A stretch of 64,000 nt of DNA from the NCBI GenBank assembly GCA_027405735.1, contig JAPEHQ010000011.1:744001-808000 (forward strand). The letters are read 5' to 3'. Each line of letters begins with the position of its first letter. The first letter of the stretch is position 1. Both the position numbers and the translations under genes were made by a program. The notes beneath the pieces were generated by a model. That model had not been told where the DNA came from. It did no database searches and saw nothing but the letters and a program-made list of their open reading frames with translations. The DNA comes from Mucor racemosus (taxonomy: Eukaryota; Mucoromycota; Mucoromycetes; Mucorales; Mucoraceae). Of the stretch, positions 1 through 11,348 are shown piece by piece.

Positions 1-81
1 AACTGTAATCTCTAAAACACGCCCAAGGTTTATATTTACAAAATCAATATCTTTACAGATGCTAATTTAAACAATAATAGA

Positions 82-1737
82 ATGCTTCCACCTAAAGATC
101 CTCAAGAGGAAAAAAAACATTTACAGGAATACCAATCCATGATGAAACAAGCTAAAAAATTGCAAGCTAAAAAGCAGCGAGAATCCAATCGCAAACGTGA
201 GGAAAAGGATAAAAAAGCTAGTTATGCTATTTACACATGGGAAAATGATATTATTCCTCATTGGAAATCCCGTGTGAAAGATAAACGTACGATGGTTTTA
301 TGGGATCAAGGTGTACCTCCTCGTTGTAGAAAGAAAGTATGGTGTCTCAAAATTGGCAATCAGTTGAATATCACAAAGGGTACCTTTAGTGAATGCACAA
401 GACGTATACCTCAAGCAGTTCGCAATACTAAAAACACCAGTGATTCTCATGGCGCTCCAATGCCTATCGTCACAGCGAATCATACAACGTACGATCCTTA
501 TACTGCTACTGCAACAACAACAGAGCAAATATATAGGCGTAGTAGACAACGTAGAACCAGCAGTTTGGATGTTTTGAGAGAGAGAAAAGAAGACAACGAT
601 GACGAAGAAGATAGTCCTGCATTTTCAAACTTTACCAACATGCCAGAGCATTCATCATCGACGTATTCTTTTACTAGTAATGAGGAAAGTTTTGATCGTT
701 ACAGCCATAGCGAAGGAGGTAGAAGCGCACTGGAATTAGGCTCGCAAAGCTTTGATGATGAAGATGATAATATTGGTTTAGAGGATGATCATGAAGACGA
801 TAATAACGATACCAGCGATCAGGACGATGAACCAAATGACGATGAGCATGATGATGATAAAGTATTGAAGGATCCTACAGCAATCAATTTTTTGAATAAG
901 GCAATTGATGAAGATATTTTGCGTACACTGCCGAGTCTTTGTGTATTCCAAGTAAGAATTTCAAGAAAACATCATAATTTCATTCTAATTTATCTGTTTT
1001 GTTAGCCTGATGGACCTCTTTTCATGTCGCTTAGAAAAGTACTTCATGCATATGTAGGATACCGACCTAACATGACATATGTAAGTTTCAATGATCATTA
1101 TCGTGCCATTACAAATTGATTGAAAGAAAATCCAATATAGTCTCGTGGTGCCTCTTTTTTGGCTGGCGTCTTGCTACTCAATATGGGTGCCCAAGAAACA
1201 TTTACAGCACTCATCAATATGATCAGTGGAAGTGAAGTGCTATCAGCATTATATAATTCAGATGAAAAGAAAATCCAGGGCTTTTTCAAAGTGTTTAATG
1301 TTATTTTTGCAGAAAATTTGCCCAAATTATACCTACATTTCAAGAATTTAACACTGACACCAGAAAATTATCTACCAGACTGGTTCATGACAGTATTTGC
1401 ATCCATTATTCCATTAGAGCTGTCGTCTCGATTATGGGACATTTATTTACTTCATGGAGATATCATCTTATTCCGTACTGGTTTAGTCGTGCTAAAGTAT
1501 TTAGAACCTTTACTATGGGGTGGTGGATTCAGTGAAACTGTCAAAATTTTGAATATGGGATTCGTAGGAGAACATCGTGGTGAAGAAGTGAAGGCAGCTT
1601 TGGCTGTTAGTGGACACATTACAGACGGAGATGAGGATCCTTTCTTTGATGAGATCTTGGGCCGTAAAGGTGTACATTTAGATGAAACTAGATTCAAAGA
1701 ATTATTGGGTGCTCATATGCCTCGCACTACTCAATAA
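82..1737 (+). CDS. TBC-domain RabGAP, TBC1D12/TBC1D14-like
   Basis: Exons 82-951, 1006-1080 and 1141-1737 give 513 aa. The first 60 residues are basic and charged and, like the start of the TBC1D12/14 core, read LPPKDPQEEKKH. The TBC domain then runs to the C-terminus and is interrupted by a roughly 150-residue acidic, Ser-rich insert (about residues 120-270). Family landmarks are seen: GVPPRCRKKVW, the arginine-finger region (IDEDILRTLP), YRPNMTY, ENLPKLYLHFK and SRLWDIYLLHGD. TBC proteins speed GTP hydrolysis by Rab GTPases on membranes using an Arg and a Gln finger. Here the usual YxQG Gln-finger motif reads YSRG across the second splice junction, so the Gln is Arg. The ATG at 82 directly follows an AG (79-80), so it may be internal and an upstream exon may lie outside the window. 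Confidence 0.85.
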
Positions 1738-2089
1738 TTATGATAGATTGTATAAATCATAAAGCTATAAAAAAAAAACATAAATTAATTACATTTCGCA
1801 GAATTCCTAACTAATTACCCTACAAGTATAATATTTATTATCCATTATTAGTTTTTTGTTACGTATATAAAAATTCTAGATATGTCGAAGGATATCTATT
1901 TTATGCTTGATTGTCTAATAAGTTATTTCAATGTCCAACTATGCATCCAAATCACCAAAATCCAAGTTTGGCGGATTTTTAAAATTACGGCAATTTTGAA
2001 TTATTGACACTCATTTGAGATCGACGAAAATCTTGCACTTTTACAATCAATGAGACATATAAAAATGCGAATGTATACTACAGATACTA

Positions 2090-3130
2090 CAAACTAGTAG
2101 TACAAAAAGTTATTTGGATTATCGAGTACAATGAGATAGAATAAATCCTTTAAATATCTGACATTGAAAACTTTGCCGCTATCCGTAGTATGAAAAATTG
2201 GCACTTTGGAAGGGTATATCTCGTCGAGAAAGCAAGCTACAGCATTCAATGTATAATGAAACTTGCTTATATTTTTATACTCTATAACATACTTGAGTAT
2301 CAAGAAATATGGAAATTTTCATATTGACGTTTTTTTTGACGTTTTTTGAATTAAGCAGCGGTAACAATATATGTATAGCAAGTTTTTTACGCTCACATGA
2401 TATTTCAATTTGGTATGTATTCGTGGAATTTTATTTTTCGAAAAAACATCAATTTTTGGTGGAGAAACATGGAATTTAAGAAATTTACTGTTCAGGACCC
2501 TCAAAAATATCCTTGTGATCGGTCATCCTCGAAATTCAAAATCCTGAAAAATTTCGTCTAAATCTCAATTTTCTCCGCGGAAAATGTAGCTACAGCTACA
2601 TATAATACCATAATCTGTAGGCTTTAAATTGGCATATAATATGAGCAATTTAGTTTCACAAAACGCATTTAAGAACTAAGAGTTTTTGCTCAAAAACCTC
2701 TATTTTTTCCTGCTCAATTTGCCAAAAAAATTGCTAATAAAAGTTACTAAAAATTAATATCATTCGATGCCAAATTAAAAGGTTTACATAAAACAATTAA
2801 TCCACTAATCCAGTTTACTATGTATTTTCTCGAGTATTTTGCATTTGTAATTTTTTGATCGATTTTTCTCCAGATTTCAACAAATGGGTTTCAAACTCAG
2901 AAATGAATTTGGTCTTTTTGCCAGCTTCCGAAATTCAAGCCCTTGATAAACTTTTTGATTGATGATATCGTAATTAAAAAATATGAGAGTATATCCAAAA
3001 CACTGCAAGCTAGGAATTTATTACTATTTTTAATTTAGCATGTATATTGAGCAAGAAAAAATCCTTTAAATGTCTGAGGTCGAAATTTTACTGCTCCAAA
3101 TTAAATAGAAACCTCTTTTTATGGCTGCAT
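2090..3130. repeat. dispersed repeat family R, 0.9-kb unit subtype (copy 1)
   Basis: Non-coding AT-rich sequence that aligns by eye over its length with 28110-29110. A motif of about 40 bp (AATCCTTTAAATRTCTGA...) occurs at both ends, near 2140 and 3060, so the copy looks like one unit of about 0.9 kb plus the start of the next. It shares TTTTCTCCGCGGAAAATGTAGC-like stretches with the other R copies. The flanks 1738-2089 and 3131-3386 hold no gene I can recognise. Confidence 0.6.
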
Positions 3131-3386
3131 TAGGATCATGTACGATGTGCAATGAATACATACTGTATATATATTGAGTCATATATTTGTTTAGATTGAT
3201 TAAACTATTTATTCGAATAAAAACAAAGATGTGTAGTGCATTATTCGTAGATTTTATTTTAGATCTGCTTGTGTTTTTTTTTTGGTTAAAAAGGGGAAAA
3301 CGTTGTAATAATAGTTCAAAAGAAATGAAGAAAGGAAAAAAAGAGAAAATAATGTATATATAGAAGGAGAAAAAAGGGAAAGGAAC

Positions 3387-3929
3387 TTAATGAATAAGAT
3401 GAAGACGAGAGTCATTCACCTGCCAGATATCTAAACCGGTGTACTCACGAATAGCTTCTTCAAATTGAGCTTCAGTATAACCTCTGGAAGCAACACGATT
3501 TCTGATAGCAGACAAAGCGAAACTGTCTTCACCACGTTCTTGAGCCATCTCTCTCACAATATTAAAGATACCAGACATGGGAGATGTGTCATGACGACCA
3601 CCACGTCTTTGACTATCGTCGTTCAACGATGATTTAGAAACGTCAATCAATCTTAATGCTTCATCTACATCCATGGGTTCTACAACATCTGATAAACGAA
3701 TACGAGCTAAAGCCTGGGCCATACGGATAATACCCAATAAGGTACGTGCTGATGCGTAGGTAAATTGTTGTTGACGATCCTCGTCGAGTTTGTATTGTCG
3801 TCTTAATCCAACGTAGGCACTTGTAACGTATTCTGAAACTTCTTGTGTAAGAACAGGGCGTTTTGTTCTAGCGTGAGCAACATAATGTCTATTGTAGGAT
3901 AATAATGTCAGTCCTTTGTCTAGAGTTGC

Positions 3930-3960
<31 letters not shown>

Positions 3961-5968
3961 ATATTTACCTAATCATATGAGGTTCTAATGCATTGAAATC
4001 CATTTGAGGAGGTTTGTTGTGCGTATGAACATAAGTAACATGTTCAGCTAAAAGACGATCCATATCATCAGAGGGCTTATCAAGAATCAAATAAAGAATA
4101 TCAAAACGAGAGAGCAAAGCAGCAGGCAAATTAATGTTTTGTGTAGGAGAAATACGGGTATTATAACGTCCATACAAGGGATTAGCAGCAGCCAAAATGG
4201 AAGCACGAGCATTCAATGTAGTGTTGATACCAGCCTTTGAAATACTGATAGTTTGTTGTTCCATAACTTCATGAATAGCTGTTCTATCTGAATCATCCAT
4301 CTTATCAAATTCATCAATACAACAAATACCATTATCAGCCAAAACTAAAGCACCACCTTCTAAAATCATTTCATCGGTGACAGGTTCTCTCATGACAGCA
4401 GCTGTTAAACCAACACCGGAAGAACCACGACCAGTTGTATAAACACCACGAGGAGCAACCTTGGCAATAAATTTAAGTAATTGAGATTTAGCAACACCAG
4501 GATCACCCATCAAACAAATATTGATATCACCACGAATCTTCATACCATCTCCAACTGTCTTGTTGACACCACCTACCAACAAGAGCAACAATACTTTTTT
4601 AACGTCATCATGGCCATAAATTTCAGGGGCAATACTACGAGCCAAATGACTATAAACATTGGGGTTTTGTTTAAGTTGATTAATAGCTTCTTCATCGGCA
4701 GGAGTCATCTCAATTTCATCGTATTGCTTCTTGAGACGGTGTACATATTGTACGTCTAAATAGGTATCTGTCAAAAGGCCAGCACGAAGAGCTCTGAAAC
4801 CAGTGTAGGGCATAGGCAAAAATATACCAGTGACATTAGCAACATCACCAGGAGTTAATTGACGACAAGCGGCACCGTACATGTGTAGAGTCATGGTACG
4901 AGGAATATGACCCACAGGAACTTGATCAGTTAATTCCTGCAATTTAACTTCTTGGAAAGCCAAGAACTTTGAAGCTCTAGTTTGCATATATAATTTACCC
5001 TTGGATTGATTTGTTCTACATTCTTCTGAAATACATTCAGTCAAAGGTGTAAATTGTCTTTGTTTGATCTCTTGGAAGATTTCATAACCACAAGAATCAC
5101 AACTGTAAGTGTTGACTTGAAGGAAAGGCTTGACATCAGATACACGAGTAATGATACCACGAACAGTAACGAGGTTACCCAGTGACGAACCCTTTATTTC
5201 ACGAACGGCAAAATCTTTAGAGGTACTCAATGGCTTGAAGAAAACCTCACTATAAAATATAAATTAGTTGTTTGATTCCAAGTTCAGGACTCGATGGGAT
5301 ATATTTACTATCTACGTGTTAATGAAGGAGGGAAATGCTCCTCTGTTTCGTTTGTTCTGTTGGCATCACGGTTACTTCTTTGACGAATAATAACATCAAG
5401 AACACTGTCCTTATAACTCAAGTCAGCATTTGTAGGGTTCTTGGTTTTACAGATATCATCAATGACAGAACAAGCGAGATCAACATAATGTTTGGTGTTT
5501 CTAACAATGCGTGCTACTACGGTTCTTTCATTATCACTACCACTTTCATCATTAGTAGGAAGCTCGTCAACAAACTAAATAACATGTTAAAAGACTGAAC
5601 GCGATAAAAAAAGATGGCTGATATTTTGAAACAAACCTTTTGCAAATCATCTAATTCAATGACAATAACTGTTTGCTCTCTATCAACTACATTTTGCTAA
5701 TGATGATTACAATATCAATTTAGATTTCTATAAACTGGTGTATAGTTATTCGTTATTTTTTACCAAGATAGAGTCATATTTCAAACTGATTTCCTCTTCG
5801 CCCATTCCACCAGTAATGGTTTCCTTGAAACCTTGGAAAAAATTACCAAGGATGTCTATCGAAAAATTAAGTTTCAACTCATTTTTTTATAGGTATTTTG
5901 TGGTTTATTATACCTTTATCCTTTTGATAATCAACATTAGAAAGGCTTACAGGTAAAAGAGCTGCCAT
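3387..5968 (-). CDS. MCM7: DNA replication licensing factor MCM7
   Basis: Six exons on the minus strand: 5968-5914, 5855-5764, 5696-5637, 5574-5309, 5249-3969 and 3888-3387 (751 aa; splice phases checked). It is a subunit of the MCM2-7 replicative helicase, loaded at origins and active in the nucleus. Seen in order: an N-terminal MCM domain with a zinc-binding C-x2-C ... C-x4-C cluster (CDSCGYEIF ... CISEEC), the Walker A variant GDPGVAKS, Walker B CIDEFDKM, the arginine finger SRFD and a C-terminal winged-helix region. The start [15 protein letters not shown] matches the short N-terminus usual for MCM7. The last intron (3968-3889) contains an uninterrupted run of 26 A (T on the sense strand), and the correct acceptor lies beyond it at 3890-3889. 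Joining at the AG right after the poly-T would shift the frame. Confidence 0.96.
3931..3956. repeat. A26 homopolymer inside the last MCM7 intron
   Basis: An uninterrupted run of 26 adenines on the plus strand; on the coding strand it is a poly-T run between donor and acceptor. Confidence 0.95.
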
Positions 5969-6079
5969 TTTATAATATAATTAAGGAAGGGAAAAGGAAC
6001 TATATTGATAAAATTTTGTATTCCTTTATTTTTTGAATCGCGTCCACAGTCGCGAAAGGGGTCGAAGAAATTTTTTTTT

Positions 6080-6707
6080 TCATGGTATTGAGCTTTTATT
6101 ACAAGATTTCATTGGACATGAAGAATCAAATTTAGGTGGAAGCAATGCTTTAAATATGGATTGTTCAAGCAAAAAGAGATCTACAGGTTTACTTAGGCAA
6201 TCGTTCTAGAATTTACAATATGTTATTTACATATAAATTGCGTAGATCAAATTTAATTAATACCATGCCAATTTTCATGTAATTTTCTCTTGATTCAATA
6301 GAATAGTTTGTTGTAATCGCAATAATTGGAATTGAGCTATTCAAGCAGCATGATTTTCTAATCTTTTTTGTTGTATCAATGCCATTCAAAATTGGCATGT
6401 CAATATCCAATAAAAGGATATCAAATGTATGCAAATGTAGCAACTTTAATGCATCATGTCCATTACTTGCTTCTTCTAATCGTCTGATGTTTTTAAACAA
6501 AATATTCAAACCCTTTTTCAATATACTCAAATTGATCGGATTGTCATCTGCGATCAATATATTCAACCCTGCTTCTAATAAATTATGAATATAGGGCGTT
6601 GTTGCTGATGGTGGTGGGCTAATTAATGCTGTAGGATTTGACCTACATATTTTTGTCGCTTGAGCATCTGCTGATGTTGTAATACAAGATACATTTCTCT
6701 TTGTCAT
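6080..6707 (-). CDS. stand-alone response-regulator receiver protein
   Basis: Exons 6707-6264 and 6205-6080, 189 aa. Residues about 48-165 form a CheY-like receiver domain: the acidic pair in ILIADDNPIN, the phospho-acceptor Asp in ILLLDIDMP, the Thr of AITTN, and the conserved Lys in LSKP, which appears only after splicing (GM|NDCLSKP). The unspliced reading frame loses this Lys, which supports the intron. Receivers accept phosphate from hybrid histidine kinases through a phosphotransfer protein. No output domain, kinase or phosphotransfer domain is visible. The first 47 residues are Ser/Thr/Pro-rich and the tail after the receiver is short. It could act like a small Ssk1- or Srr1-type regulator, but no named orthologue is claimed. 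It lies 112 bp upstream of MCM7 on the same strand. Confidence 0.8.
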
Positions 6708-6867
6708 GTATAAAAAGTCTTGGTTGTTTTATCGTCGCAATGAAAAAGAAAGAAATAAACTATACCAAGCTTTTTTTTATATATAATTTAATAATGTATA
6801 TTATATTGTATTTATATAAGGAATGAAAAAATCTAGACTTTTTGGTCTGGGAACTAAACAAAACACC

Positions 6868-7312
6868 CTATTTTGTCCATTCAAGCAAGGTATTCACAAG
6901 CATCAAGCAAAAGATAAATAAAGCAATCCTTGAAAACCCAGATTTGATATACAAATCTTCAACATGATATCCTTGATTAGAAATCTATATAACAATATTA
7001 AAACATGATCTGCATTGATTACGAAAACTTGAACTTACAAGTCTTTTAGTGGGGTATTGAGAATCGTAGTTGCTATAAATTGTAGTTGTATCAAATGTGT
7101 CCTTCTTGACACACTAAAATATTTAATCAGTAATCATATACATCCACTTATTAATTCTTCTCACGTTGTATTTCGCGAACTCTATGATGTTCGACAAACT
7201 CATTTTTTTCTCTATTTGCAAAAAAAAAAGGTAAAAGAAACGCTGAAAAAATTCTAACCTACTGTTATTGTGTACCCGTGAACTTTAAAATGCGACAAAC
7301 GAAATCAGACAT
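6868..7312 (-). CDS. small predicted membrane protein, unrecognised
   Basis: Model: exons 7312-7276, 7211-7165, 7113-7039 and 6984-6868, 91 aa. All introns are GT-AG, phases close, and one contains the branch-like TTACTGAT. I do not recognise the family. The protein is mostly polar (residues about 30-65 include YSNYDSQYPTKRLISNQGYH), then a single hydrophobic segment (IALFIFCLMLVNTLLEW) close to the C-terminus, as in tail-anchored or small single-pass proteins. Coding status rests on four phase-consistent splice junctions and the well-formed hydrophobic helix. The first exon is the least certain, since translation could start at the second Met (exon 2). Confidence 0.5.
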
Positions 7313-8223
7313 TTCATGTTACAGTCCAGATAATGCTGCGCTTATCTTGATGAAATGTGGCGAATTGTATATGCAAACATGAAATACACAACACTATTGA
7401 CAGGTCCTCTGCCTACACTATCTTATTCATACTATAGCTATCGTTTTTTTTTTTTTTTTGGATAATAAAAGTAAATCGCTTTGAAATCGCTTCAAAATCA
7501 CTCATTATTTTAATCTCAGAATATACGCGAAATATTATACAAAATAATGCATTTATATTCAAAATACTAAGTATATATAGAGTAAAACACGCTAATATAT
7601 TTACTGAAGCTATTTACATATATGATTTATAATACAACAAATTTATGCATTAGTTTTCGTATTTACTCGATTTCCGATTCTTTTTGCTTCAAACCGTCAA
7701 TTTCCAAGAGTTTGTATAGACCCATACCATATGATAATAGGTATATGATATTTTTAAATATCTTTCAAGTACCTTGATTTTACTATAATATTTTTTGTTT
7801 GGTAAATTTCTAATTAAAAAATAGGTTTGCCTTAACTTTTGAAATCTGCAGTCAATAAAAAACTGCCGACGTTTTTTTTTTGTTTCCATTCGAATCAAAG
7901 CAAGCTGTGGCAACAACTACAATCGATTGGAGATATGAGATATTGTATACCTTGATTAGTTGGCATTCAACAACGACAATAGCTTGAATGCTACTTTTTG
8001 CGTGGATTTGAACTCATTAAAGCTCGAATTACAAACACAGCAGGCAATTAACGCAAGTGGCGTAAAAACGAAACAATCAAACACATCAGTTGTAGTAGCT
8101 AGTATAAACAATACACAAGAAGGAAGGCGTAAAGTGACTTATGAACTTTTGTCAATAAGAAAATTTTGTCTGCAAAGAAACACAGTACTTTTATTCTCGA
8201 TTTTATATATAATCTTTATTGTA
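7313..8223. other. intergenic region between divergent genes
   Basis: No ORF or repeat copy is recognised. It is AT-rich, with a T-run near 7446-7461 and TATATATAA at about 8207-8215 just before the next gene. It probably contains both divergent promoters. An open frame reaches back from 8224 to about 7960 but has no ATG, so I treat it as non-coding. Confidence 0.4.
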
Positions 8224-9090
8224 ATGAAAAGAAGACACGAAGCCGATTCTACAGGGACAACAGCTTTTAAACAAACAAAGTCGGATACTACTTTTGATGA
8301 AGAAACAAATACCGATAACAATTCCAAATTCAAGGAGCCTGTATCGTCAATTAAAGTAGATGTAAAGGATGAACTCAAGGGAGAAGTAAAAAATGATGAA
8401 TTCAACAATGAAAATAATGGCAGTTGCTCGACAGATACAGTAATGAACAATCTTTTTAGTGGTATGTAATTTTAGGCATTAAAAATGTGCTACGTCAGTT
8501 AATGTTTGTGAATAGTTTCTACTACACCTGATGATAGTAAAATCGATTTCAATCCTGTTCCTAATGCTCCTCGTTTTAATTCTTACAACGAAGATCAATA
8601 CAACAGAAAACATTATAAAAATGACAGATCTCACAAACTCAAGGTTATCAAGTTTAAAAAAGACGTTGTTACAATAGCAGAAAACAATACCAAGAAAACT
8701 TTGCTTTTGCAATTGGATCATTATATTGATAAACATCTTAGCAATAGCTGGTGTCTCGCATCAATTCCTCGGCATGAAGTTTTCTCATTCATGTTTTCCT
8801 ATGGCGATCACTTTCTTAAAACAAGAAACTTCTTAAGCAATACTGATGAAGCCACTACACTTTCTTTTGTTGGCTCTGAAGATGCTCAAAACTTTGCTAT
8901 TCAGGAAGGAGTAAAACCTGCATACATAAACAGTAAAGTGAATAATCTCAATATTCTATTGAAGATTGTACAAGATCGTATGACTCTTATGCGCCCTGCA
9001 CTTGTTTTATGTTGTGCTTATTTGTATAAATTTGATACTGGAGCTCTTTCTGATACTCTTCATGTAAAGAAGTTTAAATGTTTATCTTGA
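8224..9090 (+). CDS. hypothetical protein, family not recognised
   Basis: Exons 8224-8461 and 8516-9090, 270 aa; donor G|GTATGT, acceptor AATAG, phase consistent. The N-terminal 130 residues are polar and probably disordered (Asn, Asp, Glu, Lys and Thr-rich; starts MKRRHEADSTG). The C-terminal 150 residues look like a compact alpha-helical domain beginning near KKTLLLQLDHYIDKHLSNSW and ending with a helix around RPALVLCCAYLY. There is no signal peptide or clear membrane span. The first ATG in the open frame was chosen as start. I know no family with this domain. It may be lineage-specific. Confidence 0.6.
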
Positions 9091-9571
9091 TTTTTTAAGT
9101 ATAGCATGGATCTCAATGCATGGCAAACACAATCACAGTACCCTTTATATATATCATACGAAAAATGTCAATAAAAAGTAATGTTAATAAAATTCAAATC
9201 TTCAACAGATTTTGACGCAAGGTAATCGAATAAAAAGCATGAATATGATCAACAAACTGTCCTCTATCTCATAGTTTAATGTTTATACAAAACTTGTTCC
9301 TACATTGGTTCTATAACGCCCTTTAAATAGATTATATTTACAACATTTTCAACATTGTCGATTGGCGAATTTGGCAAAATTATAGAAAAATGATAATTTA
9401 ATATATGAAAAATTGCATAAAAATTTGCGACATAACAACATAAACATAATAAATGTGCATAACAAAAAAAAAAAAAAATAGAGTAATCATAAATAGTAAA
9501 GGAGTGGAATTGCAAATAAGTAAATACCAAGTAGGTAAATGGGGGAGGGGGGAATATCATAAATTAATTAT
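9091..9571. other. intergenic region between convergent genes
   Basis: AT-rich, with an A-run near 9464-9478 and a short G-rich stretch at 9541-9551. It probably holds the 3' ends of both flanking convergent genes. Nothing else recognised. Confidence 0.4.
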
Positions 9572-10680
9572 TTAATATCGACGGCGATTTTTGCTTTGAT
9601 GATTGTAATGATAATCATCTTGATCTCTTCCTCCTCCCAATTCGTCACCATCATCATCTTCATCATTTTCGCCATCTTTATTGTTATTTATCATCATCAA
9701 ATAATTTGTATTGCGAGATGCTGACGACGATGATGGTGCCGAAGAAGAAGGAAAATTAGCGTTATTATTGTTGGGAAAAGCTGTAGAATCGGGTGGTCTT
9801 TCACGCACAAGTTGTTCAATCCTTACTTCACTCTTCTCAACAACCAATGCCTTCAGCCATTTAATTTCCCTTTCCAATTCATGTACCCTTTGCTCCATAC
9901 GTTGCGCTTTATCCGTCATTTCACAAGCCGTGTTTTGTAGTGCTTGTTCACGCATTTTCTTTTTAATTCGGAAACGTGCTGATGCCGCTGTGTTACGACG
10001 TCTTTTGTCATCTTTGGTAAGAGGTTGGCTACCATTACTGCCCATACTACTATAACTTAAAGCGCCATCTCCAATGACAGGTTCATCTTCATCTTGTTCA
10101 TCTCTGTCTTCTTCGTCATCATCATCATCTTCATCACCATCACTCTCGGATTTTCTAGTTGGTTTCTTTTTTGGTGCTTTGGTTACTGGTGCTTTTTGTT
10201 TACTTTTTGAACGTTTTATACCAGAACGTTTATCTTGTTCCATATTGTGTTTAGAAAGAATTTTAGAATCTAGCGGTTGTGTATCCTGTTTGAATCGAAA
10301 TTTCTGCGCATTTTTCTTCCCTTTGTTGTTGGTTTCATGATTATTGTTGGATGAAGACGCAGATGAGGTAAGAAACATAGATGCAAATCGATCTGCATGA
10401 TCATTATAATTGTTTTCATGTGTTTCAAAGTAATTTTGTTGATGGTGATGATGATTATCAAAACTGATAACCGGTGAATTTGGATTTGAATTAGCAGGCG
10501 TACTATTATTTGAATACAGTGATTGAAATGTTCTTTGCTGATGCTGTTGTTGTTGAGCGTTTTGCTTGAAATTCCTTGGCTCTATATGATATTATATATC
10601 AGACGTTTGTTTGTGTGTTATTTAAGGGGAATCTAGTATACCATGCGTTAAAAGTAATGAACCATCACTTGAAGTAGTTG

Positions 10681-10729
<49 letters not shown>

Positions 10730-11128
10730 TTGGTGGAATAATAAAGAAGCATAATCGTGATCATTTGAATACTGATTTGTATTATATTCTTGATGATTTT
10801 GATCGCTTGGAATATTCAAACTATCAAAATAAGACGATGAAGTTGGGTTTGTAACGATTGGCGTTGTAACCGTCGAAGCGGCTGTTGTTGATGATGTCGT
10901 TGTTGCAGTTGTACTGCTAGTTTCCTTAAACTTGAATTGTGTCGTAGTAAAAAAATCCAACTCTTGTTGTAATGAATTATCATTCAATATTTGAACAGGT
11001 GTCATAATTTGATTCAGAACATTCAAATGAGGCCATGTCGACGTTGTTGTTGTTTCCGCTGCTATTGATGTAGTATCAATTGATGAAGGTCGAATCTTTT
11101 CTTTACCATTATTCTTTAATTTTGTCAT
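9572..11128 (-). CDS. bZIP transcription factor, MetR/CYS-3 type
   Basis: Exons 11128-10642 and 10581-9572, 498 aa. The DNA-binding basic region RRRNTAASARFRIKKKMREQ has the bZIP N-x7-R signature and is close to the basic region of the sulfur regulators CYS-3 (Neurospora) and MetR (Aspergillus). It is followed by a leucine-zipper-like coiled coil ending in EIKWLKALVVEKSE. Upstream lie a Thr/Ser-rich region with a 17-residue poly-Gln tract (about residues 135-152) and an acidic stretch that may act in activation. The C-terminus is Asn/Asp-rich. CYS-3/MetR factors activate genes for sulfate uptake and methionine/cysteine synthesis. The adjacent tandem gene is a Met30/SconB-like F-box protein, the known negative regulator of such factors, which strengthens the assignment. 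Confidence 0.85.
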
Positions 11129-11348
11129 TTATAAAGGAATAGAAAAAAAGGAGAGAGGGTATACAATAAAGGCATATTTTTTTTTTTATTATTTCTAAAA
11201 TATATAATTACAAACACATAATAGTTAAACTAATAGATCAATAATCAAAAAAGCAAAAAAAAATAGCTTAGTGTAACTACAAGTTACACCAAATGTCGCA
11301 ATAAATGCGAGATAAATGCTATATATCGCGTCATTTTGTATACATTTA

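Noticed and set aside
3909..3930. AG right after the poly-T as the last MCM7 acceptor
   Set aside because: It gives a frame unlike MCM7; the next AG gives [14 protein letters not shown], which fits the family.
7960..8223. N-terminal extension of the 8224 gene, including a hydrophobic stretch
   Set aside because: No ATG in this frame; it starts only at a TTG. The sequence contains TATATATAA and looks like promoter.
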